Of a stretch of DNA of 63,041 nucleotides, positions 31,992 through 38,547 are shown one piece after another (positions within the stretch are counted from its first letter, which is position 1; each line of letters begins with the position of its first letter). Source of the DNA: a virus; IMG/VR virus record IMGVR_UViG_3300042509_001342, positions 1 through 63,041 of that record, one strand, 5' to 3'. A model generated the notes under the pieces. The model saw only the letters and a list, made by a program, of their open reading frames with translations. It was not told where the DNA came from and ran no database searches. Made by a program: the position numbers and the translations under genes.

Positions 31992-32316
31992 AAAATTCGG
32001 GCCCCGGTTTTTTCCGCTTCAGCTTCTGGCAATGTTCCAGAATTTTTTCACGCGCGCGGGAGGAATCTACCCCAATAGCCTCGCAGCATTCATCGAACTG
32101 GATTTGGCCGATGCCACCCTCTATCCAGCGACGGGCCTGAGTTCTTTGGTAGATGCCTTCTTTGTCATTGCCCCCGGTGTGGCCCCCTTTGACGTAGGCC
32201 GCTCGGTGGTAAAGGTTTGTGTCTGCTGCCAGACGTTTGACGGTCTGGAGCAGCATCCCTGCGCAGAGAGCCCGCCAGCCGCCTTCCAAGATGTCTGCTT
32301 CTATACTTCCTGACAC
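31978..32316 (-). CDS. Hypothetical protein, 112 aa, GTG start
   Basis: From GTG 32316 with CTGGAG eight bases upstream: MSGSIEADILEGGWRALCAG onward, ending in KPGPEFYDEP. Helical, with several cysteines (DECCEAIG). The ORF is open further upstream, but that part overlaps the previous gene. No family recognised. It is embedded in the nucleotide and recombination gene cluster. Confidence 0.55.
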   Translation of the reverse strand: MSGSIEADILEGGWRALCAGMLLQTVKRLAADTNLYHRAAYVKGGHTGGNDKEGIYQRTQARRWIEGGIGQIQFDECCEAIGVDSSRAREKILEHCQKLKRKKPGPEFYDEP

Positions 32317-32591
32317 TTGTTTTGCTCCAGAAAATGGATGGCCATGGCGAGATTGCACATTGCATGGGCCAGATGTTCCTCTGCCGTGTCACCTTCCATA
32401 AACTTTGCCATGTGATTGAAGGCGTGGTTTATGCAGTGATCAACGGGCATTCCCTTGGTCCAGTTCTTTTCTCCATGGCGGGTTGCCCCTCTTGCCATGG
32501 TTCTTGCCATGGCCCTTAGCCCCGCCATTGGGATCAGGTCGAATCTTTCGGTGACTCTTCCTCGGGTAGCTCCCGAAGGGTACTGCTCAAT
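32301..32591 (-). CDS. dATP/dGTP diphosphohydrolase N-terminal-like protein
   Basis: The conserved part reads GATRGRVTERFDLIP, then ATRHGEKNWTKGMP and HLAHAMCNLAMAIHFLE, matching the DUF5664/dGTP diphosphohydrolase N-domain family (R-x-DLIP, YGxxxYGxxNW-like, HLxHAxxN). No ATG is available. An ATT at 32591 with GGAG upstream is the best local start; the frame is open to 32870. The start therefore overlaps the resolvase gene. Could deplete or balance dNTPs, though a full catalytic set is not verified. Confidence 0.6.
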   Translation of the reverse strand: MEQYPSGATRGRVTERFDLIPMAGLRAMARTMARGATRHGEKNWTKGMPVDHCINHAFNHMAKFMEGDTAEEHLAHAMCNLAMAIHFLEQNKCQEV

Positions 32592-32917
32592 GCTTTCTCC
32601 ATCAGGGCCACGAACGACCTGACATCCTCCAGCCGTACCGTCACCAGCCAGCCCGTTCGATCCTTTCGGTGGAAGACTGCGGGCGTCATGCCACCAGCCT
32701 GCTCCACTGCTGTGGCCATTGCTTTGTGCAGGTTGAGGTTCTGCACCAGCTTCGACTCTATGAACAGGTTGGGGGCCTGCACTGCTATCAGATCGGAGTC
32801 CCCAGCATCCCCGCAGTATTGAACCGAACGACGAACGTCCCACTGAAACACCTCCCTTAATTTTTGGCACAGTTCCAACTCTCCACGCTTTCCCTTCTGC
32901 CGAGAATTACAGGCCAT
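32534..32917 (-). CDS. Holliday-junction-resolvase-like nuclease
   Basis: 127 residues. GKRGELELCQKLREVF, then VRRSVQYCGDAGDSDLI and FIESKLVQ follow the Hjc/PD-(D/E)XK pattern (R-G-x-x-E-L, G-D-x-D-L-I, IES-K). It would cut branched intermediates from recombination or packaging. ATG 32917 has AAGGAGG upstream and overlaps the HNH-AP2 stop. Its end overlaps the nucleotide-hydrolase-like gene. Confidence 0.72.
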   Translation of the reverse strand: MACNSRQKGKRGELELCQKLREVFQWDVRRSVQYCGDAGDSDLIAVQAPNLFIESKLVQNLNLHKAMATAVEQAGGMTPAVFHRKDRTGWLVTVRLEDVRSFVALMEKALSSTLRELPEEESPKDST

Positions 32918-33360
32918 CACTTACCTCCTTGCTGGTCTTTGACGATCTCCGCGTTTGCTGCCGCCTGATATGCAGCCGAAGCTGCCTCCGGTGTGCTGAA
33001 TCGTCCGAGATACTTTCCGCAGCACTGGGCCCTGTACGGATTTGTTGAAAGGTGCTTGTCGTAATACACCCCCCTCGGCATTCCGTTTTTGGATGACGCC
33101 TTCCTGTTGATGTTGTTGACTCTGAACGTCGCCGCACGGAGGTTCGACATCCTGTTGTCTGTCTTGATTCTGTTGATGTGGTCCACCATCTTTGGGTACT
33201 CGCCGTTCTTGAGCTTCCACAAAAACCTGTGAAGCAGAACTTGCTTGCGGTTGATGGTGGCGTGGATGTACCCATTGCCGCTGCCTGCCCAAGAATGAGC
33301 CATGACCTCGGCCGCAAACTCTTCGTCAAAAAAGAACAGGGGTTTACCTGAACTTTTCAT
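32917..33360 (-). CDS. HNH homing endonuclease with AP2 domain
   Basis: 147 residues. LLHRFLWKLKNGEYPKMVDH, then INRIKTDNRMSNLRAAT is the HNH core; RGVYYDKHLSTNPYRAQCCG and LGRFSTPEAASAAYQAA is an AP2-like domain. This two-domain form is common in phage free-standing homing endonucleases. It is placed between a resolvase and another HNH gene. The start overlaps the preceding gene end; AAAGAAAGGG lies upstream. Confidence 0.85.
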   Translation of the reverse strand: MKSSGKPLFFFDEEFAAEVMAHSWAGSGNGYIHATINRKQVLLHRFLWKLKNGEYPKMVDHINRIKTDNRMSNLRAATFRVNNINRKASSKNGMPRGVYYDKHLSTNPYRAQCCGKYLGRFSTPEAASAAYQAAANAEIVKDQQGGK

Positions 33361-33733
33361 TGCGTTCCCTTTCTTCGATGGCCCACTCGGGGAGAGGGGT
33401 CGGGTCTTCCTTCAGTCCAACTCTGCCGAGAAGCCACGCAAGGAAAGAGAGGTCGAGCATCTCTTCGCCGTCCTCTTCTTTCTTGGCGAACAGAATGTTG
33501 CCAAGCGTGAGATTCTTTTTGCCGCCAGCATGAAAGCCTTCATGGCAGTCGCGGCACAGCAGGCAAAGATTTCTGTGGTCGTGGGCGTCCATGCCTCGAC
33601 GCCTGCCCACAATATGATGAAGCTCCATCCGTCTGCCGGGCCTGTATTTTGGCCATCGGCAAACACAGCAGCGTTCGCAGAGTTGAACGTAAGCTTCTAG
33701 CTGTCTGCGGATGCGATCCAGTTTTTTGCTCAT
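33344..33733 (-). CDS. HNH endonuclease
   Basis: 129 residues. CCVCRW, ELHHIVGRRRGMDAHDHRNL and CLLCRDCHEGFH supply the HNH core and a zinc-binding CxxC pair. ATG 33733 has CGGAGGG upstream. First gene after an ATTGCTCTTGACC-type promoter motif. May be homing, a nicking enzyme or a packaging accessory. It is far from the terminase. Confidence 0.82.
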   Translation of the reverse strand: MSKKLDRIRRQLEAYVQLCERCCVCRWPKYRPGRRMELHHIVGRRRGMDAHDHRNLCLLCRDCHEGFHAGGKKNLTLGNILFAKKEEDGEEMLDLSFLAWLLGRVGLKEDPTPLPEWAIEERERNEKFR

Positions 33734-33746
33734 CTTGCCCTCCGTG

Positions 33747-33789
33747 TTTTTTCAGAGTAAGGGCAAGGTCAAGAGCAATCTCTGTTCAC
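33747..33789 (-). promoter_or_regulatory. Promoter-like motif ATTGCTCTTGACC, minus strand copy 1
   Basis: The minus strand reads GTGAACAGAGATTGCTCTTG, then ACC, CCCTTAC and CTGAAAAAA. Compare the copies at 35764-35806 and 21361-21399. The same spacing from TTGAC to GAAAA in all three suggests a promoter or an activator site. Located 14 bases before ATG 33733. Confidence 0.5.
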
Positions 33790-34631
33790 TACGGCAACCG
33801 TCGAGATTGGTACTCCACGAACTGCTTGAGCCTGACCATGTCGGGGTAGTCCGGGTCTCTTATTTCAATGACCTTCAGCATCTCGCGGACGTACCCTTCA
33901 AGTTCTTTGGCTGACTGGAACGTGTCCTTGCGTCGTGAGCCCCAGCCCATTTGCTTGTGGGCAATGGCACCATGGGTGTACGCACACCACTCGTCACAGA
34001 GATACAAGGGCGAGTCGTTCCACCACCGACGCTGGTCAACCAGATAGAGCTTGTAGATTTTTCCCCGGCGGTTGGCCGGGATTGAATTGGCAACTTGCTC
34101 TATGGTGATCTCGGGGTGGGGCAGCACGATCCCCTTGCCGTCCAGCAGGTAGATGCCGTGCTTGCCCCTCTTGTTCCAGACCTGATTGCTGGCTGCGTGG
34201 GTCAGTTCGTGCGTCCAAGTGACGAGATCAGTCGGGTCACTGTGGTCCTGAAATGCGGACGGGTTTTTGACCCGGCTGACAAGCTCCTTCAGTATTGGCG
34301 GATACTGGCCCTCAGGAGCCTTTCTGATGGGCGGGCACACTCCCGATAGCAGCTTCAGGGAGTCGGCCTCTAGCGGTGCAATAGAGGGCTTTGGCAAGGC
34401 ATCGTTAAAATGAGGAGTCTTATCTTGTGACTTCTCTGATGCTTCTTTGATAGGGGCCTTTACCTGCACTTCAACCCTAGGCGTAGCCGGTGTTTCACGG
34501 ACTACGCTTTCGGGTTTGGGTGCTGGCTTTGGGATGTAGTACTTGGGCTGTGGTCTTGCTGGGGTCAGCAGCCACCATAACAGCATGGCTGCGACGTAAG
34601 CCTGCCCAATCCTGTAGTAGTAGTTTGGCAC
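33789..34631 (-). CDS. Membrane-anchored zincin-like peptidase
   Basis: 280 residues. An N-terminal hydrophobic span (AYVAAMLLWWLLTPA) is followed by a proline/lysine linker and a C-terminal domain with HELTH in TWTHELTHAAS, an HExxH zinc motif, and a later tryptophan- and cysteine-containing segment with DEW. GTG 34631 (not an ATG) lies in a hairpin. A periplasmic or outer envelope peptidase for lysis or surface change is plausible. It is the nearest thing to a lysis enzyme I see, but peptidoglycan specificity is unproven. Confidence 0.65.
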   Translation of the reverse strand: MPNYYYRIGQAYVAAMLLWWLLTPARPQPKYYIPKPAPKPESVVRETPATPRVEVQVKAPIKEASEKSQDKTPHFNDALPKPSIAPLEADSLKLLSGVCPPIRKAPEGQYPPILKELVSRVKNPSAFQDHSDPTDLVTWTHELTHAASNQVWNKRGKHGIYLLDGKGIVLPHPEITIEQVANSIPANRRGKIYKLYLVDQRRWWNDSPLYLCDEWCAYTHGAIAHKQMGWGSRRKDTFQSAKELEGYVREMLKVIEIRDPDYPDMVRLKQFVEYQSRRLP

Positions 34632-34648
34632 ATAACCTTTTATGTGCC
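34627..34648 (-). promoter_or_regulatory. Perfect inverted repeat over GTG start
   Basis: Arms GGCACATAA and TTATGTGCC with a four-base AAGG centre on the minus strand. AAGG acts as the ribosome site, and the GTG of the zincin gene lies in the right arm. A folded RNA would hide the start, and the DNA could be an operator. It overlaps the promoter-like motif at 34636-34650. Confidence 0.5.
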
Positions 34649-34650
34649 CG
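34636..34650 (-). promoter_or_regulatory. Promoter-like motif CGGGCACATAAAAGG
   Basis: Divergent copy of the GCGGACATAAAAGGG motif, keeping ACATAAAAGG. It ends only a few bases before the GTG, closer than other copies, so it may not be a true member. See the copies at 2837, 17582 and 51195. Confidence 0.35.
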
Positions 34651-34669
34651 ACTACCTACAGATGGGGAT

Positions 34670-35002
34670 TTAGAATGGGCTGTCCACCTCCCTTTTCGAC
34701 CACTTGGACCAGCCATTGGTGCCAATCAGGTTGCCGTCCTGATCCTTTCTCCTTGGATACAGGGCCCCGTCGCTCTTCCTCTGGCCGAAGCCGATGCTGC
34801 ACCCGCAGTCAACACAGCGGACTTCGTAGAAGTGATTGCCCTTGTTCTCTCGGGTGACCGGGACAGTGTTGGTGCTGTCACAGGCTCCGCATGTGGAGAC
34901 ACCGAACACTTCGATGGCCCCTGCCAATTCAGCAAAACAGTCTTTGGTGTCGGCCCCATCAACTTCAATTTCAATACGGTCAGTCTTCCATTTGATCTTC
35001 AT
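34670..35002 (-). CDS. Zinc-ribbon phage protein, 110 aa
   Basis: CGACDS and CVDCGCSIGFGQRK give a zinc ribbon. The ending LYPRRKDQDGN, then GWSKW matches a common phage family whose function is unknown (zinc ribbon then GFGQ-K...R-KD...GW-KW). ATG 35002 has AGGAGC upstream and overlaps the preceding stop (ATGA). Confidence 0.65.
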   Translation of the reverse strand: MKIKWKTDRIEIEVDGADTKDCFAELAGAIEVFGVSTCGACDSTNTVPVTRENKGNHFYEVRCVDCGCSIGFGQRKSDGALYPRRKDQDGNLIGTNGWSKWSKREVDSPF

Positions 35003-35385
35003 GCTCTGCTCCTAGGAAACTCGCTGGGTGAAACAACAGAGTGCCCGCCAACCCAGTGAATGGTCGGGCCTGTGTACTGGTAATCTTCGGTATCAAACGG
35101 GCAATCGCTCGGGTCTCCATCAGCCCTCTCAAACTCTTCCCTCAGCCTTCGGTAATCGCGGCCAACGATTGTGCCTTTGTATGTCAGCCCCCCAGTTTCT
35201 TTGATTCGCTGGTATTTCCTGATGGACTTACCTGACAAACCATCAAGTCCGGTTCTTCTATCAATCTCTTGTATTACGATTAAGGGACACTTCTTCATTT
35301 CCTTGACACACCACAGGAGATAAGGCATTGGAATGGAATCCATTGTCTTGCTCTTGTGTTTTCCAAACGGCATTACATCGCTCAT
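34999..35385 (-). CDS. DUF3820-like protein, 128 aa
   Basis: MPFGKHKSKTMDSIPMPYLL (from residue 5), then WCVKE matches the PFGKHKGK-SIP-YLLW core of the small DUF3820 fold. The same core, PFGKWKGQPLSQIPVDYLRW, ends the helicase at 35806-37374. GGAGGTTACCC precedes the ATG. It may act with the helicase on DNA ends. Confidence 0.7.
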   Translation of the reverse strand: MSDVMPFGKHKSKTMDSIPMPYLLWCVKEMKKCPLIVIQEIDRRTGLDGLSGKSIRKYQRIKETGGLTYKGTIVGRDYRRLREEFERADGDPSDCPFDTEDYQYTGPTIHWVGGHSVVSPSEFPRSRA

Positions 35386-35411
35386 TGGGTAACCTCCATT
35401 GGTAAATCTCT

Positions 35412-35789
35412 TTACTGAAAATTCTCGTCAGCAGCAGGTCGTGCAACCTCCACAGTCGGTTGCCCTCCCCTCGGCCCAGCACTGGGTTGCTTGGTGATTG
35501 CAGACCGACTCCCTGCAAATAGCAGGAAGTCGGCTAGATCGGGCCGCTCGGAGCCATGCCGGACCTTTACCCGTGGAGTGATTTTGTTTTCGCAGTTCGC
35601 CACGTTGAACCCTGACACTGCGTACCAAGGGAGCCTCGCTCCTATGCCCTGCCCGTACAGTCGGACCCCCGGCAGGCACTGATAATCCTCCACCGTTTTG
35701 GCCGCAGCCCCGGCTGGTGGTACACCGTCTGCCCCGTCCTGAATGGGGCTTGTTCGATCCTTCTTTTTTCGTTGTAAGGGTGCTGTCAA
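35412..35789 (-). CDS. Hypothetical protein; start uncertain
   Basis: The stop is at 35412. From TTG 35789, with AAGGA upstream, the protein is about 125 residues; a GTG at 35693 would give 93. The better-looking part starts YQCLPGVRLYGQGIGARLPW and has SGFNVANCENKITPRVKV. No recognised family. If the promoter-like motif at 35764-35806 is real, the later start is preferred. Its position next to the helicase suggests membership of the recombination set. Confidence 0.45.
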   Translation of the reverse strand: MTAPLQRKKKDRTSPIQDGADGVPPAGAAAKTVEDYQCLPGVRLYGQGIGARLPWYAVSGFNVANCENKITPRVKVRHGSERPDLADFLLFAGSRSAITKQPSAGPRGGQPTVEVARPAADENFQ

Positions 35790-35806
35790 CAGCAATCCTT
35801 GTTCAC
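35764..35806 (-). promoter_or_regulatory. Promoter-like motif ATTGCTGTTGACA, minus strand copy 2
   Basis: The minus strand reads GTGAACAAGGATTGCTGTTG, then ACA, CCCTTAC and GAAAAAA. Shares GTGAACA, ATTGCT, TTGAC, CCCTTAC and GAAAAAA with 33747-33789. Lies directly after the helicase stop. Confidence 0.5.
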
Positions 35807-37374
35807 TACTTCGCTGTGTTCCAACGCTCCTCGTTTGCCTTGCGATCAATGGCATCCTTGAACGCCTGCTTCCACATCGGAGTCAAGCGGGCCTCCTTCA
35901 ATGCCCACCTCAAATAGTCCACGGGAATCTGCGACAGGGGCTGGCCCTTCCACTTGCCGAAGGGGGCACGAAACTCCCGCCGTCTGGGAGTGTCGCGGTC
36001 TGGTCGGCCGAAGGGGTCGTGGTCGTAGCTGTCGAACGTGACGCCCAGCACCAGCCCCTCACGACGCTTCCGCTCCGTGTCTCTCTGCAGGCGGGCGGCT
36101 TCTCGCTCGGCTTCCATCTCGGCGGCAACGGCGGCGTCGATCTCTTCCAGCGTGGCCTCGTCCTTGAGGCTGTCTCGGACCTTGATGCGGATGTCCTTCT
36201 TCTGGTCGCAAAGAACGTCCAGAGCGGTGCATAGCTTGTGGCAACGGCTGGAGTCGGTCAGGTCGTGGACAATAAAGAAGGGCTTGTCGCTGGCTGCTAT
36301 AGCCGCCTTCCGCTCGGCTGCGGTCTCAAGGCCGTCCGTCACCCCGGTCAGGTTGCGGGTGCCCCGGCCAATCATCTGCGTGTACTTGTTCAAAGCCTTC
36401 GTTGGCTTGGCAAGGAAGATTTCCGACACGGGCGGGTGATCCCATCCCGTGGTCAGGATGCCTACGTTGATGATGACTTCCCGTTGCCCAAGCATGAAGC
36501 ACTTGAGTTCCTCCCGGTACTCTTCTTCGGACTGATAGCTATGCACCAAGCTGCAATGCAGCGAGTGGCGGTCCAGCATCAGGTCCCTAAGCAGAGTCGC
36601 TTGCCTGACCGAATGGGCGAACACTAAGGCTGGCTGCTTAGGCTTGTGGTTCTGGACAATCAGTGCAGCTATGTCGTGAAGGACTTCTTCCGCCCTTAGG
36701 ATTTGGTCTAGCTCCTCAGGGTTGAAGTCCGACGATGCCTTTTTCGCCAACTTCGACAGGTTGATGGACTTGACGTAGTGAACCTTGACCTTGGGTGGAC
36801 AGAGATAACCCTCGTCAATCGCCCTGCGGAGGGAAAAGCAGTAAGAAATCTTGTCGTAGAACCCAAGGAGCGAAGCCTTGTCTGCCCGGTAAGCCGTGGC
36901 AGTGCAGCCAAGGACCCTCGCTCCCCCGTCCACCAACTGCTGCAAGATGTCACGGGCCTGCATGGTGAAGCCCCAGTGGGCCTCGTCCACCACAACCAAG
37001 TCCACCTTGCCGATGAACTTCTTGTACCTGTCGTGCCTAAGAAGGGTCTGCCAACTGGCCACCACAAACTCAGTCTCGGGCAGGGCACTGAGATCAGCCT
37101 GCTCAATGTCAGGTTCGCAGTTCCTCAACGAGCGAATCGTCTTTACGGTCTGCCCAATCAGTTCGATCAGCGGAACGATGACCAGAGTTCTGGCCCCCTC
37201 CCGGGGCAACAGGACAAACGTCCGCGTCTTGCCTGTGCCGGTCGGGAGTTCCAGAAGCAGCTTCTTCAAGCCTTGCCGCCAGTCCGAACGCAAAGCAGTG
37301 ATCGCCTCCTTTTGGTAGTCCCTAAGAAGGTGATCAAAGAGTGGCAGGGATTGGCACTTTGCTGGTGGCTTCAT
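35806..37374 (-). CDS. DEAH-box (SF2) helicase with C-terminal DUF3820-like domain
   Basis: About 522 residues from ATG 37374 (the longer frame to 37419 overlaps the gene before). Walker A PTGTGKT, DEAH in VVVDEAHWGF, SF2 motif III LGCTATAYRAD, motif VI QMIGRGTRN. Type III restriction/SSL2-like helicase core. The last 50 residues (PFGKWKGQPLSQIPVDYLRW) repeat the fold of the 128-residue neighbour. Likely works in recombination or replication restart with the ERF and nuclease genes. Confidence 0.85.
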   Translation of the reverse strand: MKPPAKCQSLPLFDHLLRDYQKEAITALRSDWRQGLKKLLLELPTGTGKTRTFVLLPREGARTLVIVPLIELIGQTVKTIRSLRNCEPDIEQADLSALPETEFVVASWQTLLRHDRYKKFIGKVDLVVVDEAHWGFTMQARDILQQLVDGGARVLGCTATAYRADKASLLGFYDKISYCFSLRRAIDEGYLCPPKVKVHYVKSINLSKLAKKASSDFNPEELDQILRAEEVLHDIAALIVQNHKPKQPALVFAHSVRQATLLRDLMLDRHSLHCSLVHSYQSEEEYREELKCFMLGQREVIINVGILTTGWDHPPVSEIFLAKPTKALNKYTQMIGRGTRNLTGVTDGLETAAERKAAIAASDKPFFIVHDLTDSSRCHKLCTALDVLCDQKKDIRIKVRDSLKDEATLEEIDAAVAAEMEAEREAARLQRDTERKRREGLVLGVTFDSYDHDPFGRPDRDTPRRREFRAPFGKWKGQPLSQIPVDYLRWALKEARLTPMWKQAFKDAIDRKANEERWNTAK

Positions 37375-37886
37375 TGGGCACCCCCTAGTCGGGCAGGACC
37401 TGAGATAGGGAGTGGCCAATTTCCTGCATCTTGCTGCGGCTCCTCCCGATCCACCGGCTCCTCGCCTGCTCTTCTGTCCAAGAGTTCTTGATAAGGTCCC
37501 GGAGCCTCTGTATCTCTCTTTCGTCGGGGTCTTTTTCCCTTGCCTTTTCCAGTGCCCTTGGCCTCATCACCTTCCGTTCGTGGAGCATCCGATAAATCCC
37601 TTTCCTGCTGAACTGCTGGTATGTCATCTGAACCTGATACACGCTCATCCCCGACTGGTAATCCGAGATGATTTGCTCCTGCCAATCCGGTGGTATCTCC
37701 TGACCATGCGCGATCATCTGTCTGCTCTCCTAGGAAAGAGTTGGTGTGTTGATCCAAGGCCGCCCGCACGACACGAAGTTCCGCGAACAGCATTGGGACT
37801 GCCCGCATCAGAATCAGCGGAAGCTGGTTCAGGTCGCTGTAGACGATCAGCCGCTCTAGCTGGTCAATCTCTGCGTCAGACATCAT
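37371..37886 (-). CDS. Hypothetical protein, about 171 aa, overlapping next gene
   Basis: Starts at ATG 37886 or 37883 with AGGAGGTGGCC just upstream, a strong site that overlaps the ERF stop. The first 60 residues (MMSDAEIDQLERLIVYSDLN onward) look real and helical. The rest runs in a second frame through the whole 110-residue gene and looks low-complexity (KGTGKGKGKRPRRKR), so it may be an accident of an open frame. No family recognised. Confidence 0.5.
   Translation of the reverse strand: MMSDAEIDQLERLIVYSDLNQLPLILMRAVPMLFAELRVVRAALDQHTNSFLGEQTDDRAWSGDTTGLAGANHLGLPVGDERVSGSDDIPAVQQERDLSDAPRTEGDEAKGTGKGKGKRPRRKRDTEAPGPYQELLDRRAGEEPVDREEPQQDAGNWPLPISGPARLGGAQ
37385..37717 (-). CDS. Helix-turn-helix protein, 110 aa
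   Basis: MIAHGQEIPPDWQEQIISDY, then QSGMSVYQVQMTYQQFSRKGIYRML resembles a helix-turn-helix. The C-terminal half is strongly helical and charged (DEREIQRLRDLIKNSWTEEQ). GGAGA lies before the ATG region. It is entirely inside the frame of the 171-residue gene. The amino-acid composition favours this frame as the real one in the overlap. Confidence 0.55.
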   Translation of the reverse strand: MIAHGQEIPPDWQEQIISDYQSGMSVYQVQMTYQQFSRKGIYRMLHERKVMRPRALEKAREKDPDEREIQRLRDLIKNSWTEEQARSRWIGRSRSKMQEIGHSLSQVLPD

Positions 37887-38547
37887 TGGCCACCTCCTGC
37901 TTGATGGCCTTGCCGTACTTCTTCCGCAGCCGCTTGCAGTCGGCGGCAGTGACGGCCCCCTGCTCAACGAGAATGTCGAGGTGGTGCAGGATCAGAGTGA
38001 CCTGCTCGACGTTGTCCTTCTCCTTCTCAAGCTTGGCCTCGGCCCGCTTGATGAGGTCGCTCTTGGTCTCCTCGACCGGAGCCTCGACAGGGGCAGCGGC
38101 TTCTTCAGCAGGGGCTGCTGCAACGGGCTGCTCGTCGCCAGCCAGCCAGCCACCAGCCAAGCACCGGAAGAGAATCTTCTGGGCGTAGGTGCATTGGATT
38201 TCAAACGTCTGGATGCCCGGCCGATCCTCAGGCGTGAAGCCCAGCATCAACGGGCACACACAAGACACCCACTCCCCGCTCTCATGGTTCAGCCGACCGA
38301 CCATGACCCAGCCATGAACGGCTTGGAATCCGGTGAGGAACGTCGGCATGGTGAAGCCGTTTGCCAGCAACGACGGCAGAAGGGCATCACAAATGTCCTT
38401 GAGGGTGGCGTACCGGAATCCCTCTTCCTTGTTCTCACCGCTCTTGGCAATCGCCTTGTAGGTGGCCTGAGCCTTCCGCAACGCTGCGGTAAAAGACTTG
38501 GTCTCAGGCGAACTACTCACTCCGCTCAGTCCGTGATCCAGTTGCAT
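37876..38547 (-). CDS. erf: ERF-family single-strand annealing protein
   Basis: 223 residues. FRYATLKDICDALLPSLLAN and GFTMPTFLTG match the conserved ERF core (YATL...I...L...GL), and FEIQCTYAQKILFRCLAGGW with the nearby GDE matches its second block. An alanine/proline/glutamate linker and a helical C-terminus follow. It anneals single strands for recombination. ATG 38547 overlaps the exonuclease end, so it is the Red-beta-like half of a two-part system. Confidence 0.85.
   Translation of the reverse strand: MQLDHGLSGVSSSPETKSFTAALRKAQATYKAIAKSGENKEEGFRYATLKDICDALLPSLLANGFTMPTFLTGFQAVHGWVMVGRLNHESGEWVSCVCPLMLGFTPEDRPGIQTFEIQCTYAQKILFRCLAGGWLAGDEQPVAAAPAEEAAAPVEAPVEETKSDLIKRAEAKLEKEKDNVEQVTLILHHLDILVEQGAVTAADCKRLRKKYGKAIKQEVANDV

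Noticed and set aside
31978-32358. Earlier ATG start at 32358 for the 112-residue protein
   Set aside because: That part overlaps the previous gene. GTG 32316 has a clear CTGGAG site and stop-start overlap.
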